Assembly (NCBI GenBank): GCA_013001805.1
Contig: JABDLW010000065.1
Span: 1-6,059 of the forward strand
Length of the DNA: 6,059 bases
DNA from: Saprospiraceae bacterium
GTDB lineage: Bacteria > Bacteroidota > Bacteroidia > Chitinophagales > Saprospiraceae
Direction of reading: 5' to 3'
Shown one piece after another: positions 1-5,631 of the stretch. Made by a program: the position numbers and the translations under genes. Under the pieces are notes generated by a model. The model was not told the DNA's origin. It worked only from the letters and a program-made list of their open reading frames with translations, and ran no database searches. How positions within the stretch are numbered: position 1 is the stretch's first letter; the number at the start of each line of letters is the position of its first letter.

Positions 1-1
1 A

Positions 2-196
2 TCTAATGTCAATGCCGTAATATTTGTGGCATTAGGCCTCTTGTTTGTGTTTATGTTTTATCTCACTGCCATTATTGAAAAGATGGAACGGCAAGTGTCT
101 GATACGATCAGGAATTTAGCTATTGAAAATCAGAGATTAAAAGAAGAGTTGAGAGACAGCAAAATAACTTCAGATGAAGATTCTCTTCGTTCTTGA
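2..196 (+). CDS. DUF2304-family small membrane protein, C-terminal part (5' end outside window)
   Basis: An open frame enters from the left edge and gives 64 residues before a TGA stop. The visible part begins with a hydrophobic membrane segment (about residues 4-25, including ALGLLFVFMFYL). A charged helix follows (about residues 26-52, with KMERQV and ENQRLKEEL) that has the heptad look of a short coiled coil, and then a polar tail. A last transmembrane helix followed by a short amphipathic helix is the usual C-terminus of DUF2304 proteins. These small membrane proteins of about 110-130 residues are often encoded beside DPM1-like GT2 glycosyltransferases, and their biochemical role is not settled. 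The 3' end overlaps the next gene by 23 bases, so the two are probably co-transcribed and translationally coupled. Assignment rests on topology, composition and context because half the protein is missing. Any small membrane protein with a C-terminal coiled coil is the alternative. Confidence 0.7.
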   Translation, partial: SNVNAVIFVALGLLFVFMFYLTAIIEKMERQVSDTIRNLAIENQRLKEELRDSKITSDEDSLRS

Positions 197-1286
197 AAGT
201 TATTATCCAAATGTTGGCGGCTTAGAAACACTTTTTACCAGCCTGGTCAATTCTCTGGCACACTATGGCCATGAAATTACCATCATTACCAACAAGCCAT
301 CTTCAAAACTCTCTACGGGTGATGTGCCGCATAACGTAAACATTCATCGGTATAATTTTCGCAACCGCTATTTATTTACCCTGCTGGCATTTTTCCCAGC
401 CTTGTGGTATGCAAGGAAGCATGATCTAATCCACACCACCTCCTACAATGCTGCTATTCCTGCTTTTTTAGCCGGGACGATCTATAGAAAAAAAGTCTTC
501 ATAACCTTTCATGAATATTGGGGGAAACTGTGGTTCTCTTTACCATTTTTTAGCAGGATATTACTCTGGGGGCACTATATCTTTGAAAAAGGATTGGTTA
601 AAATACCATTTGACAAATTTATTGCCGTCTCCCAACACACTTATGACCGGCTTGAGCAAGCAGGGGTACCCGCGGCAAAGATCGAGAGAATTTATAATGG
701 CATATCCTATGATGCATGGAAGCCACCCAAGGCAAACATTAAAAACTCAAATCGACATCTTTTTCGTTTTATTTATTTTGGGAGACTCGGAATTTCCAAG
801 GGATTAGATCTCTTGATTGAAGCAGCTTATTTACTAAATCGGAGGGGGGCGCTCTTTGCCTTACACCTGGTACTCCCAATTGAGCCGAAAGGTTTGTTTA
901 ATCGCGTGTTGAATTTGATTGCACAAAAAGAATTGTCAGAGTTGATTACAATAGATCATCATTTACCCAAGAGTATATTAATTGAAAAAATAACTAATGC
1001 AGATGCCGTTGTCATACCCTCCTATAATGAGGGATTTTGTTATACGGCTGTAGAAAGTGTAGCATTGGGAATGCCAGTTATTTATACGAATCGGGGAGCT
1101 CTACCTGAAGTCGTGTCCGGGAAGTATATTGTTGTGGATAAGTTCAATGCTGAATCATTGGCCAATGCTATGCAAATGGCGATTAGTGGAAATTGGGATA
1201 AATCTGAGCTTAAATATTTTTATTTAGCAGATACAGTTAATGATTATATATCACTATATCAGGAATTTTTGGATTCAGAGGGATGA
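174..1286 (+). CDS. GT4-family (GT-B fold) glycosyltransferase
   Basis: This 370-residue protein is a retaining GT4 glycosyltransferase, probably cytoplasmic or peripheral on the inner membrane face. It would transfer a sugar from a nucleotide-sugar donor to a growing surface glycan. The N-terminal acceptor domain opens with MKILFVLESYYPNVGGLE, the usual first beta strand and glycine-rich loop, which supports the ATG at 174. HEYWG near residues 113-117 sits in the middle of that domain. The C-terminal donor domain begins near residue 198 with FIYFGRLGISKGLDLLIEA. It carries the EX7E motif at residues 286-294 (EGFCYTAVE), followed by GMPVI and GALPEVV, the typical nucleotide-sugar binding end. 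The length is normal for the family. The gene overlaps the DUF2304 gene upstream and shares ATGA with the next glycosyltransferase, so it is the middle gene of an operon. Donor and acceptor sugars cannot be predicted. Confidence 0.93.
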   Translation: MKILFVLESYYPNVGGLETLFTSLVNSLAHYGHEITIITNKPSSKLSTGDVPHNVNIHRYNFRNRYLFTLLAFFPALWYARKHDLIHTTSYNAAIPAFLAGTIYRKKVFITFHEYWGKLWFSLPFFSRILLWGHYIFEKGLVKIPFDKFIAVSQHTYDRLEQAGVPAAKIERIYNGISYDAWKPPKANIKNSNRHLFRFIYFGRLGISKGLDLLIEAAYLLNRRGALFALHLVLPIEPKGLFNRVLNLIAQKELSELITIDHHLPKSILIEKITNADAVVIPSYNEGFCYTAVESVALGMPVIYTNRGALPEVVSGKYIVVDKFNAESLANAMQMAISGNWDKSELKYFYLADTVNDYISLYQEFLDSEG

Positions 1287-2380
1287 AAATAGTTTTTCTC
1301 GGAGATAGCATAAGCACCCAAAAAACTGGGATACATTACTATGGCTTGGAACTTATTAAATCTGTCCTCAGCCGGTATCCAGAGCATGATTATCGCGTCA
1401 TTACCACTAAAAAAATCGATGCACTTTCAATTCCTCAAACCATTGTTCCTATTGTAAAATTACTTCCACTGCATTTAAGGATGCGGCAGCTTTGGAAAAT
1501 TCCCAAGATTGTTAACCAGCTCAAACCTGATTTAGTGATCGAGATGGCGCATTTTGGACCCTTCAATTTGTCTGAAAAAATTAAGCGGGTCACCGTGATT
1601 CATGATCTTACTCCTATTAAATTTCCCCATCTTCATCCATGGCAAAGTAGCCTGGCCCACAAGTTTTTTTTACGCAGTATTATAAAAAAAGCCGATTATC
1701 TTATAGTTAATTCAGAGTGTACCAGGTCGGATATCGTCAAACTCTACGCAAAATCAATTTACGATATACACATATTTCACCCGCCACTCCCATCTTTTCC
1801 GGTCAATCATGCCGAAAAGAAGGAAGTTGACACTTTGACCGGTCCCTATTTCCTCACCGTGGGGACGCTCGAGCCAAGAAAGAACCACCCGACGATTTTA
1901 AAGGCATTCGAGAAATTTTGTGAAAAAAATCGAAATTTTAAGCTGCTGATAGTCGGAGGGAGGGGCTGGAGAAACCGGGATTTTGAAAAACTACTTGAAA
2001 AGTCTCCCGTGAAAGACATGGTTGTATTATCCGGCTACGTTTCGAGGGCTGAGTTAGCCCGTCATTATAAAGGAGCAACTGCTTTTATCTTTGCTTCAAT
2101 CTACGAGGGGTTCGGAATTCCGATCCTCGAGGCTCAATCTTTTGGCACACCTTTGATTTTAAGTGAAAATAAGAGCTTTCCCCCGATGGCAATGGGGGCA
2201 GCATTGCGATTTGATACCTTTGATGCAGATCAACTTAGCGATCACATGTTGCATGTGGCGGAGGATCCGGAATTACGAACTCGATTACAAAAACAATCCC
2301 GTGCGAGTTTTCAACAGGCCAGTACCCTGGATTCAAATTTGGATCAAATATTTCGACCTGACGCTATGCAAAAGGATTGA
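1283..2380 (+). CDS. GT4-family glycosyltransferase, mannosyltransferase-like
   Basis: This 365-residue GT4 enzyme starts at an ATG that overlaps the previous stop (ATGA), so translation is probably coupled. The N-terminus (MKIVFLGDSI, then TGIHYYGLEL) is the acceptor-side Rossmann strand and loop. VIHDLTPIKFP at about residues 105-115 is typical of the subgroup that includes WbaZ- and MtfB-like mannosyltransferases. The donor domain begins near residue 188 with FLTVGTLEPRKNHPTILKAF, where EPRKN (197-201) is the conserved phosphate-binding stretch. The EX7E motif is at residues 275-283 (EGFGIPILE), followed by AQSFGTPLI. It is complete and of normal size. Mannose transfer is suggested by subgroup resemblance only and is not established. 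Its last 17 bases overlap the end of the opposing GT2 gene, leaving no room for a terminator between them. Confidence 0.93.
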   Translation: MKIVFLGDSISTQKTGIHYYGLELIKSVLSRYPEHDYRVITTKKIDALSIPQTIVPIVKLLPLHLRMRQLWKIPKIVNQLKPDLVIEMAHFGPFNLSEKIKRVTVIHDLTPIKFPHLHPWQSSLAHKFFLRSIIKKADYLIVNSECTRSDIVKLYAKSIYDIHIFHPPLPSFPVNHAEKKEVDTLTGPYFLTVGTLEPRKNHPTILKAFEKFCEKNRNFKLLIVGGRGWRNRDFEKLLEKSPVKDMVVLSGYVSRAELARHYKGATAFIFASIYEGFGIPILEAQSFGTPLILSENKSFPPMAMGAALRFDTFDADQLSDHMLHVAEDPELRTRLQKQSRASFQQASTLDSNLDQIFRPDAMQKD

Positions 2381-3107
2381 ATAAACGACCCAACATCATC
2401 AATCCTTCCCTGAAACTCTGACCTTTGGCCAGAGTCTCCTTAGTGTAAACCACACTGACCGGAGCTTCCGCTACCTTAAACTGGAACATGTTGGCCTTCT
2501 TGATAATGTCAATACAGAATTCAAATCCATTGTAGTCTATTTGCAACTTCTCGGCAAACCTCCGTGTCATCACCTTAAAGCCAGACTGGCTGTCAGTGAC
2601 ATATAGACCTGTGACTAAGTAGCTGATGATATTACCGACTTGATTGTAAAGCCGTCGGGTCAACGGAATATTATTTTTTTGCAGGAATCTGGAGCCGATG
2701 AGTAGATCGACTTCCTTGTCGCCCTCTAGTATTTTCACGAGATCGATCAGATCTTTCGGATCGCTCTGATGGTCTGCATCAATTGTTGCAATATATTGGG
2801 CATTCTTTAAGAGGGCAAATCTGATGCCGGTCATCGTACTTGCTCCTGGTCCTAGATTGACTATGTGTTTTAACTCATAAACTCCTGCAGAATCGGGAAT
2901 GACATCGGAAGTATGATCCGTACTTCCATCATTTACTACTACAATATTCTTAAAGCCGAAATGCTGCAGTTTTTCAATCACCCCGGCTATGCGGTCACCC
3001 TCGTTTAACGCAGGTAAAACAACGTAGAATCGATCTAGATCAACTACCGGAACAGGTTGTTTAAGGATGGTAGTATCGTGTAAAGCTTCCATAGTGACCC
3101 TAGTCAT
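2364..3107 (-). CDS. DPM1-like GT2-family glycosyltransferase without membrane helices
   Basis: This GT-A-fold family 2 enzyme resembles dolichyl/polyprenyl-phosphate mannose or glucose synthases. These transfer a sugar from a nucleotide donor to a lipid phosphate on the cytoplasmic face. Numbered from the ATG at 3107 (247 residues), the fold opens with FYVVLPALNEGDRI at about 27-40. VVVNDGSTD (56-64) is the nucleotide-binding loop, and IDADHQSDP (109-117) holds the metal-binding DxD. SQSGFKVM (173-180) and GFEFCIDII (194-202) are typical downstream motifs. There are no C-terminal transmembrane helices, unlike many bacterial polyprenyl-phosphate glycosyltransferases; such soluble forms often work beside a DUF2304 protein. 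Possible starts are TTG 3113, ATG 3107 and ATG 3092. The promoter element at 3116-3123 ends only eight bases before ATG 3107, so 3092, preceded by AGGG, may be the true start. Lipid-phosphate acceptor use is inferred from the family. Confidence 0.9.
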   Translation of the reverse strand: MTRVTMEALHDTTILKQPVPVVDLDRFYVVLPALNEGDRIAGVIEKLQHFGFKNIVVVNDGSTDHTSDVIPDSAGVYELKHIVNLGPGASTMTGIRFALLKNAQYIATIDADHQSDPKDLIDLVKILEGDKEVDLLIGSRFLQKNNIPLTRRLYNQVGNIISYLVTGLYVTDSQSGFKVMTRRFAEKLQIDYNGFEFCIDIIKKANMFQFKVAEAPVSVVYTKETLAKGQSFREGLMMLGRLFNPFA

Positions 3108-3115
3108 AGACAAAG

Positions 3116-3146
3116 CAAAGATATATAATTAATTTTTGTCATACAA
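3116..3146 (-). promoter_or_regulatory. Bacteroidota-type promoter for the GT2 glycosyltransferase gene
   Basis: Read on the minus strand, TATCTTTG (plus-strand 3116-3123) matches the Bacteroidota -7 consensus TAnnTTTG exactly. A TTG (3144-3146) lies 20 bases upstream, within the usual spacing for the -33 element. Transcription would begin at about 3110-3112, almost on top of the candidate start codons. This predicts either a nearly leaderless mRNA from ATG 3107 or a leader of about 19 bases for ATG 3092. The call comes from the motif match alone. Confidence 0.5.
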
Positions 3147-3191
3147 TATACACTATGGGCTCGGCATGCATACCAAATGGGCTCCAAGATT

Positions 3192-3211
3192 CGTATCTTT
3201 ACAAAGGTACG
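3192..3211. repeat. Short inverted repeat with an embedded TACCTTTG box
   Basis: CGTATCTTT and AAAGGTACG form a nine-pair inverted repeat with one T/G mismatch around a two-base centre. It lies in the divergent region between the GT2 and ABC ATPase genes. On the minus strand it contains TACCTTTG (plus-strand 3202-3209), a second exact TAnnTTTG match, but no TTG lies at normal spacing upstream of it. It could be a second, weaker promoter for the GT2 gene, a regulator-binding site, or chance. The rest of the 230-base gap is AT-rich with no open frame I would call. Confidence 0.35.
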
Positions 3212-3265
3212 ACTTTAGTAAAAAGTGGCCTGCTACATGCCATGCAATAATATTTGATTTTGGTA

Positions 3266-3298
3266 TTGAATTTTGCTTTGAGTAAAAACATTGGTTTG
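3266..3298 (+). promoter_or_regulatory. Weak candidate promoter for the polysaccharide-export ATPase
   Basis: TTGGTTTG (3291-3298) differs from TAnnTTTG at one position and has a TTG (3266-3268) 22 bases upstream. It would give a leader of about 40 bases before the ATG at 3344. Neighbouring TTTG-containing octamers (ending at 3256, 3264, 3275 and 3280) also miss the consensus by one base, so the exact element cannot be fixed. The orientation of the genes requires some plus-strand promoter here. Confidence 0.2.
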
Positions 3299-3343
3299 CA
3301 TGGTTCGTGGAATATGAGGTTAAAGAATGTAAATGGTTAAATT

Positions 3344-4111
3344 ATGACAGAGCCCGAAACCGTGATTTCAGTGAGAAACCTGAGCAAGACTTTTCACGTA
3401 AGAGAAAAACCCGTGAGCTCGATCCGGGATGCCGTCCTCAATTTCACCAGATTTCGGTCTGCTTCCCATGAAATTAAGGCATTACAAAACATCAATTTTG
3501 AGGTGAAAAAGGGCGAAATCATTGGAGTAATCGGACGAAATGGAAGTGGTAAGTCCACGCTGCTTAATATTATTCTGGGATCTATGCGGGCAGATAAAGG
3601 CAGTGAGCTCTTCACTAAGGGCCGGATCGTCCGATTATCTCTGGGGATGGGGTTTGATCCAAACCTAAGTGCGCGTCATAATATATATGTGAATGGCAGT
3701 ATACTGGGATTGACATTCAAAAAAATCGGCTTGGCTTTTGCCGACATCATTTCTTTTGCTGACCTGGAGGACTTTGTTGATACTCCACTCAAGTATTTTT
3801 CGAGTGGTATGCGTATGCGGCTCGCATTTTCGGTAGCCCTGCATGCCCAGGCAGATATTTACCTTATGGATGAAATATTTGGTGGTGTCGGCGATGAAAG
3901 TTTTCGTGAAAAGTCTAGAAGAGTATTCGAAGACACCTTTCTGGAAGGCCGTACAATAATCTTCGTGAGTCATAGTCTACCCCAGATCGCAGAGTTTAGT
4001 GATAAGGTACTCCTCATTAATAAAGGAACTCAGGTGTTATTTGATGAACCGGACATAGCCTTGGCCAAATACCGTGAAATGGTAGCAAATCCCGTTATGG
4101 CTACCAAATAG
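3344..4111 (+). CDS. Polysaccharide-export ABC transporter ATP-binding protein (Wzt/KpsT/TagH type)
   Basis: This 255-residue protein is the nucleotide-binding subunit of an ABC-2-type exporter for surface polysaccharide, teichoic-acid-like polymer or O-antigen at the inner membrane. It starts with VISVRNLSKTF, followed by the basic insertion before the core (about residues 19-46) that marks this subfamily. The Walker A motif is GRNGSGKST (64-72). The signature is the subfamily variant YFSSGMRMRLAF (151-162) instead of LSGGQ. Walker B with the catalytic Glu is DIYLMDE (171-177), and the switch His is H210 in VSHS. There is no C-terminal carbohydrate-binding domain as in O9a-type Wzt. One extra residue separates the catalytic Glu from the D-loop Asp (DEIFGGVGD instead of the common DEVLAVGD). 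No permease is encoded on either side in the window, so the partner must lie elsewhere. No Shine-Dalgarno is seen before the ATG, and the sequence before it is A/T-rich. Confidence 0.93.
   Translation: MTEPETVISVRNLSKTFHVREKPVSSIRDAVLNFTRFRSASHEIKALQNINFEVKKGEIIGVIGRNGSGKSTLLNIILGSMRADKGSELFTKGRIVRLSLGMGFDPNLSARHNIYVNGSILGLTFKKIGLAFADIISFADLEDFVDTPLKYFSSGMRMRLAFSVALHAQADIYLMDEIFGGVGDESFREKSRRVFEDTFLEGRTIIFVSHSLPQIAEFSDKVLLINKGTQVLFDEPDIALAKYREMVANPVMATK
4080..4106. terminator. Stem-loop at the 3' end of the ABC ATPase gene, possible weak terminator
   Basis: TGGTAGC (4080-4086) and GCTACCA (4100-4106) form a perfect seven-pair stem around a 13-base loop inside the last codons of the ATPase gene. 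There is no plus-strand T-run after it. On the minus strand it is followed by TTTCACGG, so it could slow polymerase leaving the myo-inositol oxygenase gene. The large loop and missing T-tract make this a weak call. Confidence 0.25.
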
Positions 4112-4113
4112 TC

Positions 4114-4123
4114 TCTAATTAGA
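4114..4123. repeat. Perfect 10-base palindrome between two convergent stop codons
   Basis: TCTAATTAGA is its own reverse complement and occupies most of the 13 bases between the stop of the ABC ATPase gene and the stop of the opposing gene. An imperfect second copy of the half (AATTAGAA) follows at once. It is too AT-rich and short for a normal hairpin terminator, and it may be chance in an AT-rich spacer. Confidence 0.3.
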
Positions 4124-4124
4124 A

Positions 4125-4952
4125 TTAGAAATATATTGGACCCGGTCCCAGGTACTTCTCGGCAATAGGCTGGTAGTACGCTTTGATTTCATCCAGGCTG
4201 TAGATTTGCTGACTTTTCGTATAGAGATCGTATTTGTTGAAATCCAATATCCATTTTCTGTACTGCTTATCTTTCTCGTTGGTAAACTGTGTGTAGCTAC
4301 CGCCTGTATGCCAGGGATAGAATGAATGGTAGCGGACCATAACCATGCCAGCCTCAGGAATCCTATTTTCCCGGTGATGCAGTAGAACCTGATAGAGATA
4401 TTCATCGTGACCCCATGCCAGATCAACCTGATCCAGGCCGCAAGCTCTTCTGTAGGGTCCAAGCTCAGTACCATAGATTGGATGCTGAGAATCCGGATTC
4501 AGGTCGTTAAATTCTGGATATACACAGGTATCTGGCAAAGTGCAGCCGACAACAAAAACATCACCAACCATGCCCCATTGTTCATCTTGACTGGTACCAT
4601 CTTCATCACATCCTTTCACAAACATCATCTTGCCCAAATCGTGTATCAATCCAACCAGCTGCATCCAGTCAGGACGATGGTCGGCCCGGATAGCTTCTGC
4701 AGACTGTATCAAGTGCTGCACATTTGGCAGATTTATATCCGGATCGCTCACATCGATTAGCTCGTTTAGTTTTTCCATGGCATCCCATAAATCCATGGGA
4801 GTATCGTAGGTTAAATATTTTTCTTTCATACGTTGCACGTAATCATAAGTTTGACGTGAGCGCATTTTTCGATAGTGCTCTTTTACCGCTGCAGTAATAT
4901 CGCCCTGGTCATAATTTCTGAAAGTATTCTTTGCCTCTGTGCTGATTTCCAT
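4125..4952 (-). CDS. MIOX: Myo-inositol oxygenase (EC 1.13.99.1), di-iron HD-fold enzyme
   Basis: The 275-residue protein matches the animal/plant myo-inositol oxygenase family from end to end. The enzyme uses O2 at a mixed-valent di-iron centre to ring-open myo-inositol to D-glucuronate in the cytosol. It starts with the family motif FRNY (11-14). All six expected iron ligands can be matched by motif to the mammalian enzyme: H80 (NVQHLIQSAE), H104 and D105 (LIHDLGK), H182 (WGHDEYLYQV), H209 (RYHSFYPWHTG) and D242 (FNKYDLYTK). K108 of HDLGK corresponds to the substrate-contacting lysine. The length is close to the mammalian 285. Between HDLGK and WGMVGD there are about eight more residues (around KGCDEDGTSQDE) than I recall in the human protein. 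The ATG at 4952 has an A/T-rich leader and no Shine-Dalgarno. It converges with the ABC ATPase gene and diverges from coxG. No other inositol or glucuronate gene is in the window. Confidence 0.96.
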   Translation of the reverse strand: MEISTEAKNTFRNYDQGDITAAVKEHYRKMRSRQTYDYVQRMKEKYLTYDTPMDLWDAMEKLNELIDVSDPDINLPNVQHLIQSAEAIRADHRPDWMQLVGLIHDLGKMMFVKGCDEDGTSQDEQWGMVGDVFVVGCTLPDTCVYPEFNDLNPDSQHPIYGTELGPYRRACGLDQVDLAWGHDEYLYQVLLHHRENRIPEAGMVMVRYHSFYPWHTGGSYTQFTNEKDKQYRKWILDFNKYDLYTKSQQIYSLDEIKAYYQPIAEKYLGPGPIYF

Positions 4953-4982
4953 GCCATTTAAATTTTATGAATTTCTTGACTT

Positions 4983-4990
4983 CAAAAGTA
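4983..4990 (-). promoter_or_regulatory. Candidate -7 promoter element for the myo-inositol oxygenase gene
   Basis: On the minus strand TACTTTTG matches TAnnTTTG exactly and lies 30 bases upstream of the ATG at 4952, giving a leader of roughly 25 bases. No TTG is found at the normal distance upstream (the region reads AGTTTTAG), so the -33 half is poor. The whole gap between the two divergent genes (4953-5157) is AT-rich. I see no clear plus-strand TAnnTTTG for coxG; the nearest is the one-mismatch CATTTTTG ending at 5081. Confidence 0.4.
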
Positions 4991-5157
4991 AGTAATTGTT
5001 GGAACTAAAACTTGATAGAGTTAAGTATCTGGCGGCAAGGTTGGTGGACTTTTTTTAAATAACAAAAGAATACATTTTTGCTCATTAGGAATTATTTCTA
5101 ACTTATGGAACAGACACTCACTTTCTTTTCCGGAGTAAACATATACTCTTATCTTAT

Positions 5158-5601
5158 ATGCAAGTGCAAGGGACACATACCTTAGGTTTACCGATACGTC
5201 GAGTATGGAACCATATTCTTGACCCTGCCATCTTACAGGAAGTAACACCAGGCGTCACGCAATTGATCGAATTAGAGCCAAACCAATACGAAGCAGTATC
5301 GGTAATGAAGATCGGACCGGTAAGAGGTACTTTCAAAGGACAACTCAATGTACGCCAAGTGAAACCTCACGAGTCCTTTGTCCTTTCCCTGTCTCAAAAC
5401 AGCACCATAGGATCTGCTCAGGCTGATATTGAAGTGTCACTAATAGAAAAAGAAGGAAATACGGATGTCATATATAGTGGCAATGCCAATCTTACCGGTG
5501 TAATAGGAAGGTTAGGTCAACGTGTCCTTGGCGGAGTGGTTAATACATTGGCAAAACAATTTTTCTCAGATTTCGAGAATAAAGTAAAAGAATTAGAATA
5601 A
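5158..5601 (+). CDS. coxG: CoxG-like SRPBCC protein (CO dehydrogenase subunit G family)
   Basis: This 147-residue protein has the CoxG pattern of the SRPBCC (START-like) fold. It begins with GTHTLGLPIRRVWNHILDP (5-23), then VTPGV (29-33) and IGPVRGTFKGQL (52-63). It ends with the long C-terminal helix region LTGVIGRLGQRVLGG and FFSDFENKV (about 112-143). CoxG proteins are accessory factors of aerobic CO dehydrogenases and related molybdenum hydroxylases. They are linked to attaching the enzyme to the membrane and passing electrons to quinone. This copy has only the SRPBCC domain and lacks the extra C-terminal tail of longer CoxG proteins. The ATG at 5158 gives the expected N-terminus, and no Shine-Dalgarno precedes it. 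Thirty bases separate it from the CoxS-like gene on the same strand, which supports one operon. The name reflects family membership; CO as the substrate is not shown. Confidence 0.88.
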   Translation: MQVQGTHTLGLPIRRVWNHILDPAILQEVTPGVTQLIELEPNQYEAVSVMKIGPVRGTFKGQLNVRQVKPHESFVLSLSQNSTIGSAQADIEVSLIEKEGNTDVIYSGNANLTGVIGRLGQRVLGGVVNTLAKQFFSDFENKVKELE

Positions 5602-5629
5602 GCATTAATTACTCATTTAATAAGCATTA
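5597..5629. repeat. 11-base direct repeat in the coxG-coxS spacer
   Basis: AATAAGCATTA occurs at 5597-5607 and again at 5619-5629, with 22 bases from start to start. The first copy includes the coxG stop codon, and the second ends just before the coxS start. It may be a small tandem duplication. Two helical turns of spacing would also suit a protein or RNA signal, but nothing else supports that. Confidence 0.4.
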
Positions 5630-5631
5630 GA

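Noticed and set aside
511..807. 98-codon plus-strand open frame inside the first GT4 gene
   Set aside because: It overlaps a strongly supported GT4 gene in another frame and shows no family motif.
2163..2384. 73-codon plus-strand open frame over the end of the second GT4 gene
   Set aside because: It is a frame shadow of the GT4 gene with basic, tryptophan-rich composition and no recognisable domain.
1..3113. Possible complete capsule or O-antigen locus
   Set aside because: Only three glycosyltransferases and a partial membrane protein are visible; no polymerase, flippase or sugar-nucleotide synthesis gene is present to define a locus.
3114..3343. Riboswitch or small RNA in the divergent intergenic region
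   Set aside because: Only one short inverted repeat is present; no extended conserved structure or T-run terminator is visible.
3394..3973. Two minus-strand open frames (3394-3615 and 3665-3973) opposite the ABC ATPase gene
   Set aside because: They are antisense to conserved Walker A, signature and Walker B coding sequence and resemble no protein family.
4115..4760. Open frames at 4115-4474 (minus) and 4407-4760 (plus) overlapping the myo-inositol oxygenase gene
   Set aside because: The oxygenase frame carries all catalytic motifs, and these alternatives have none.
5021..5348. Minus-strand open frames at 5021-5248 and 5154-5348 across the coxG promoter region and gene start
   Set aside because: They overlap the well-supported coxG frame on the opposite strand and have no motif, promoter or leader.
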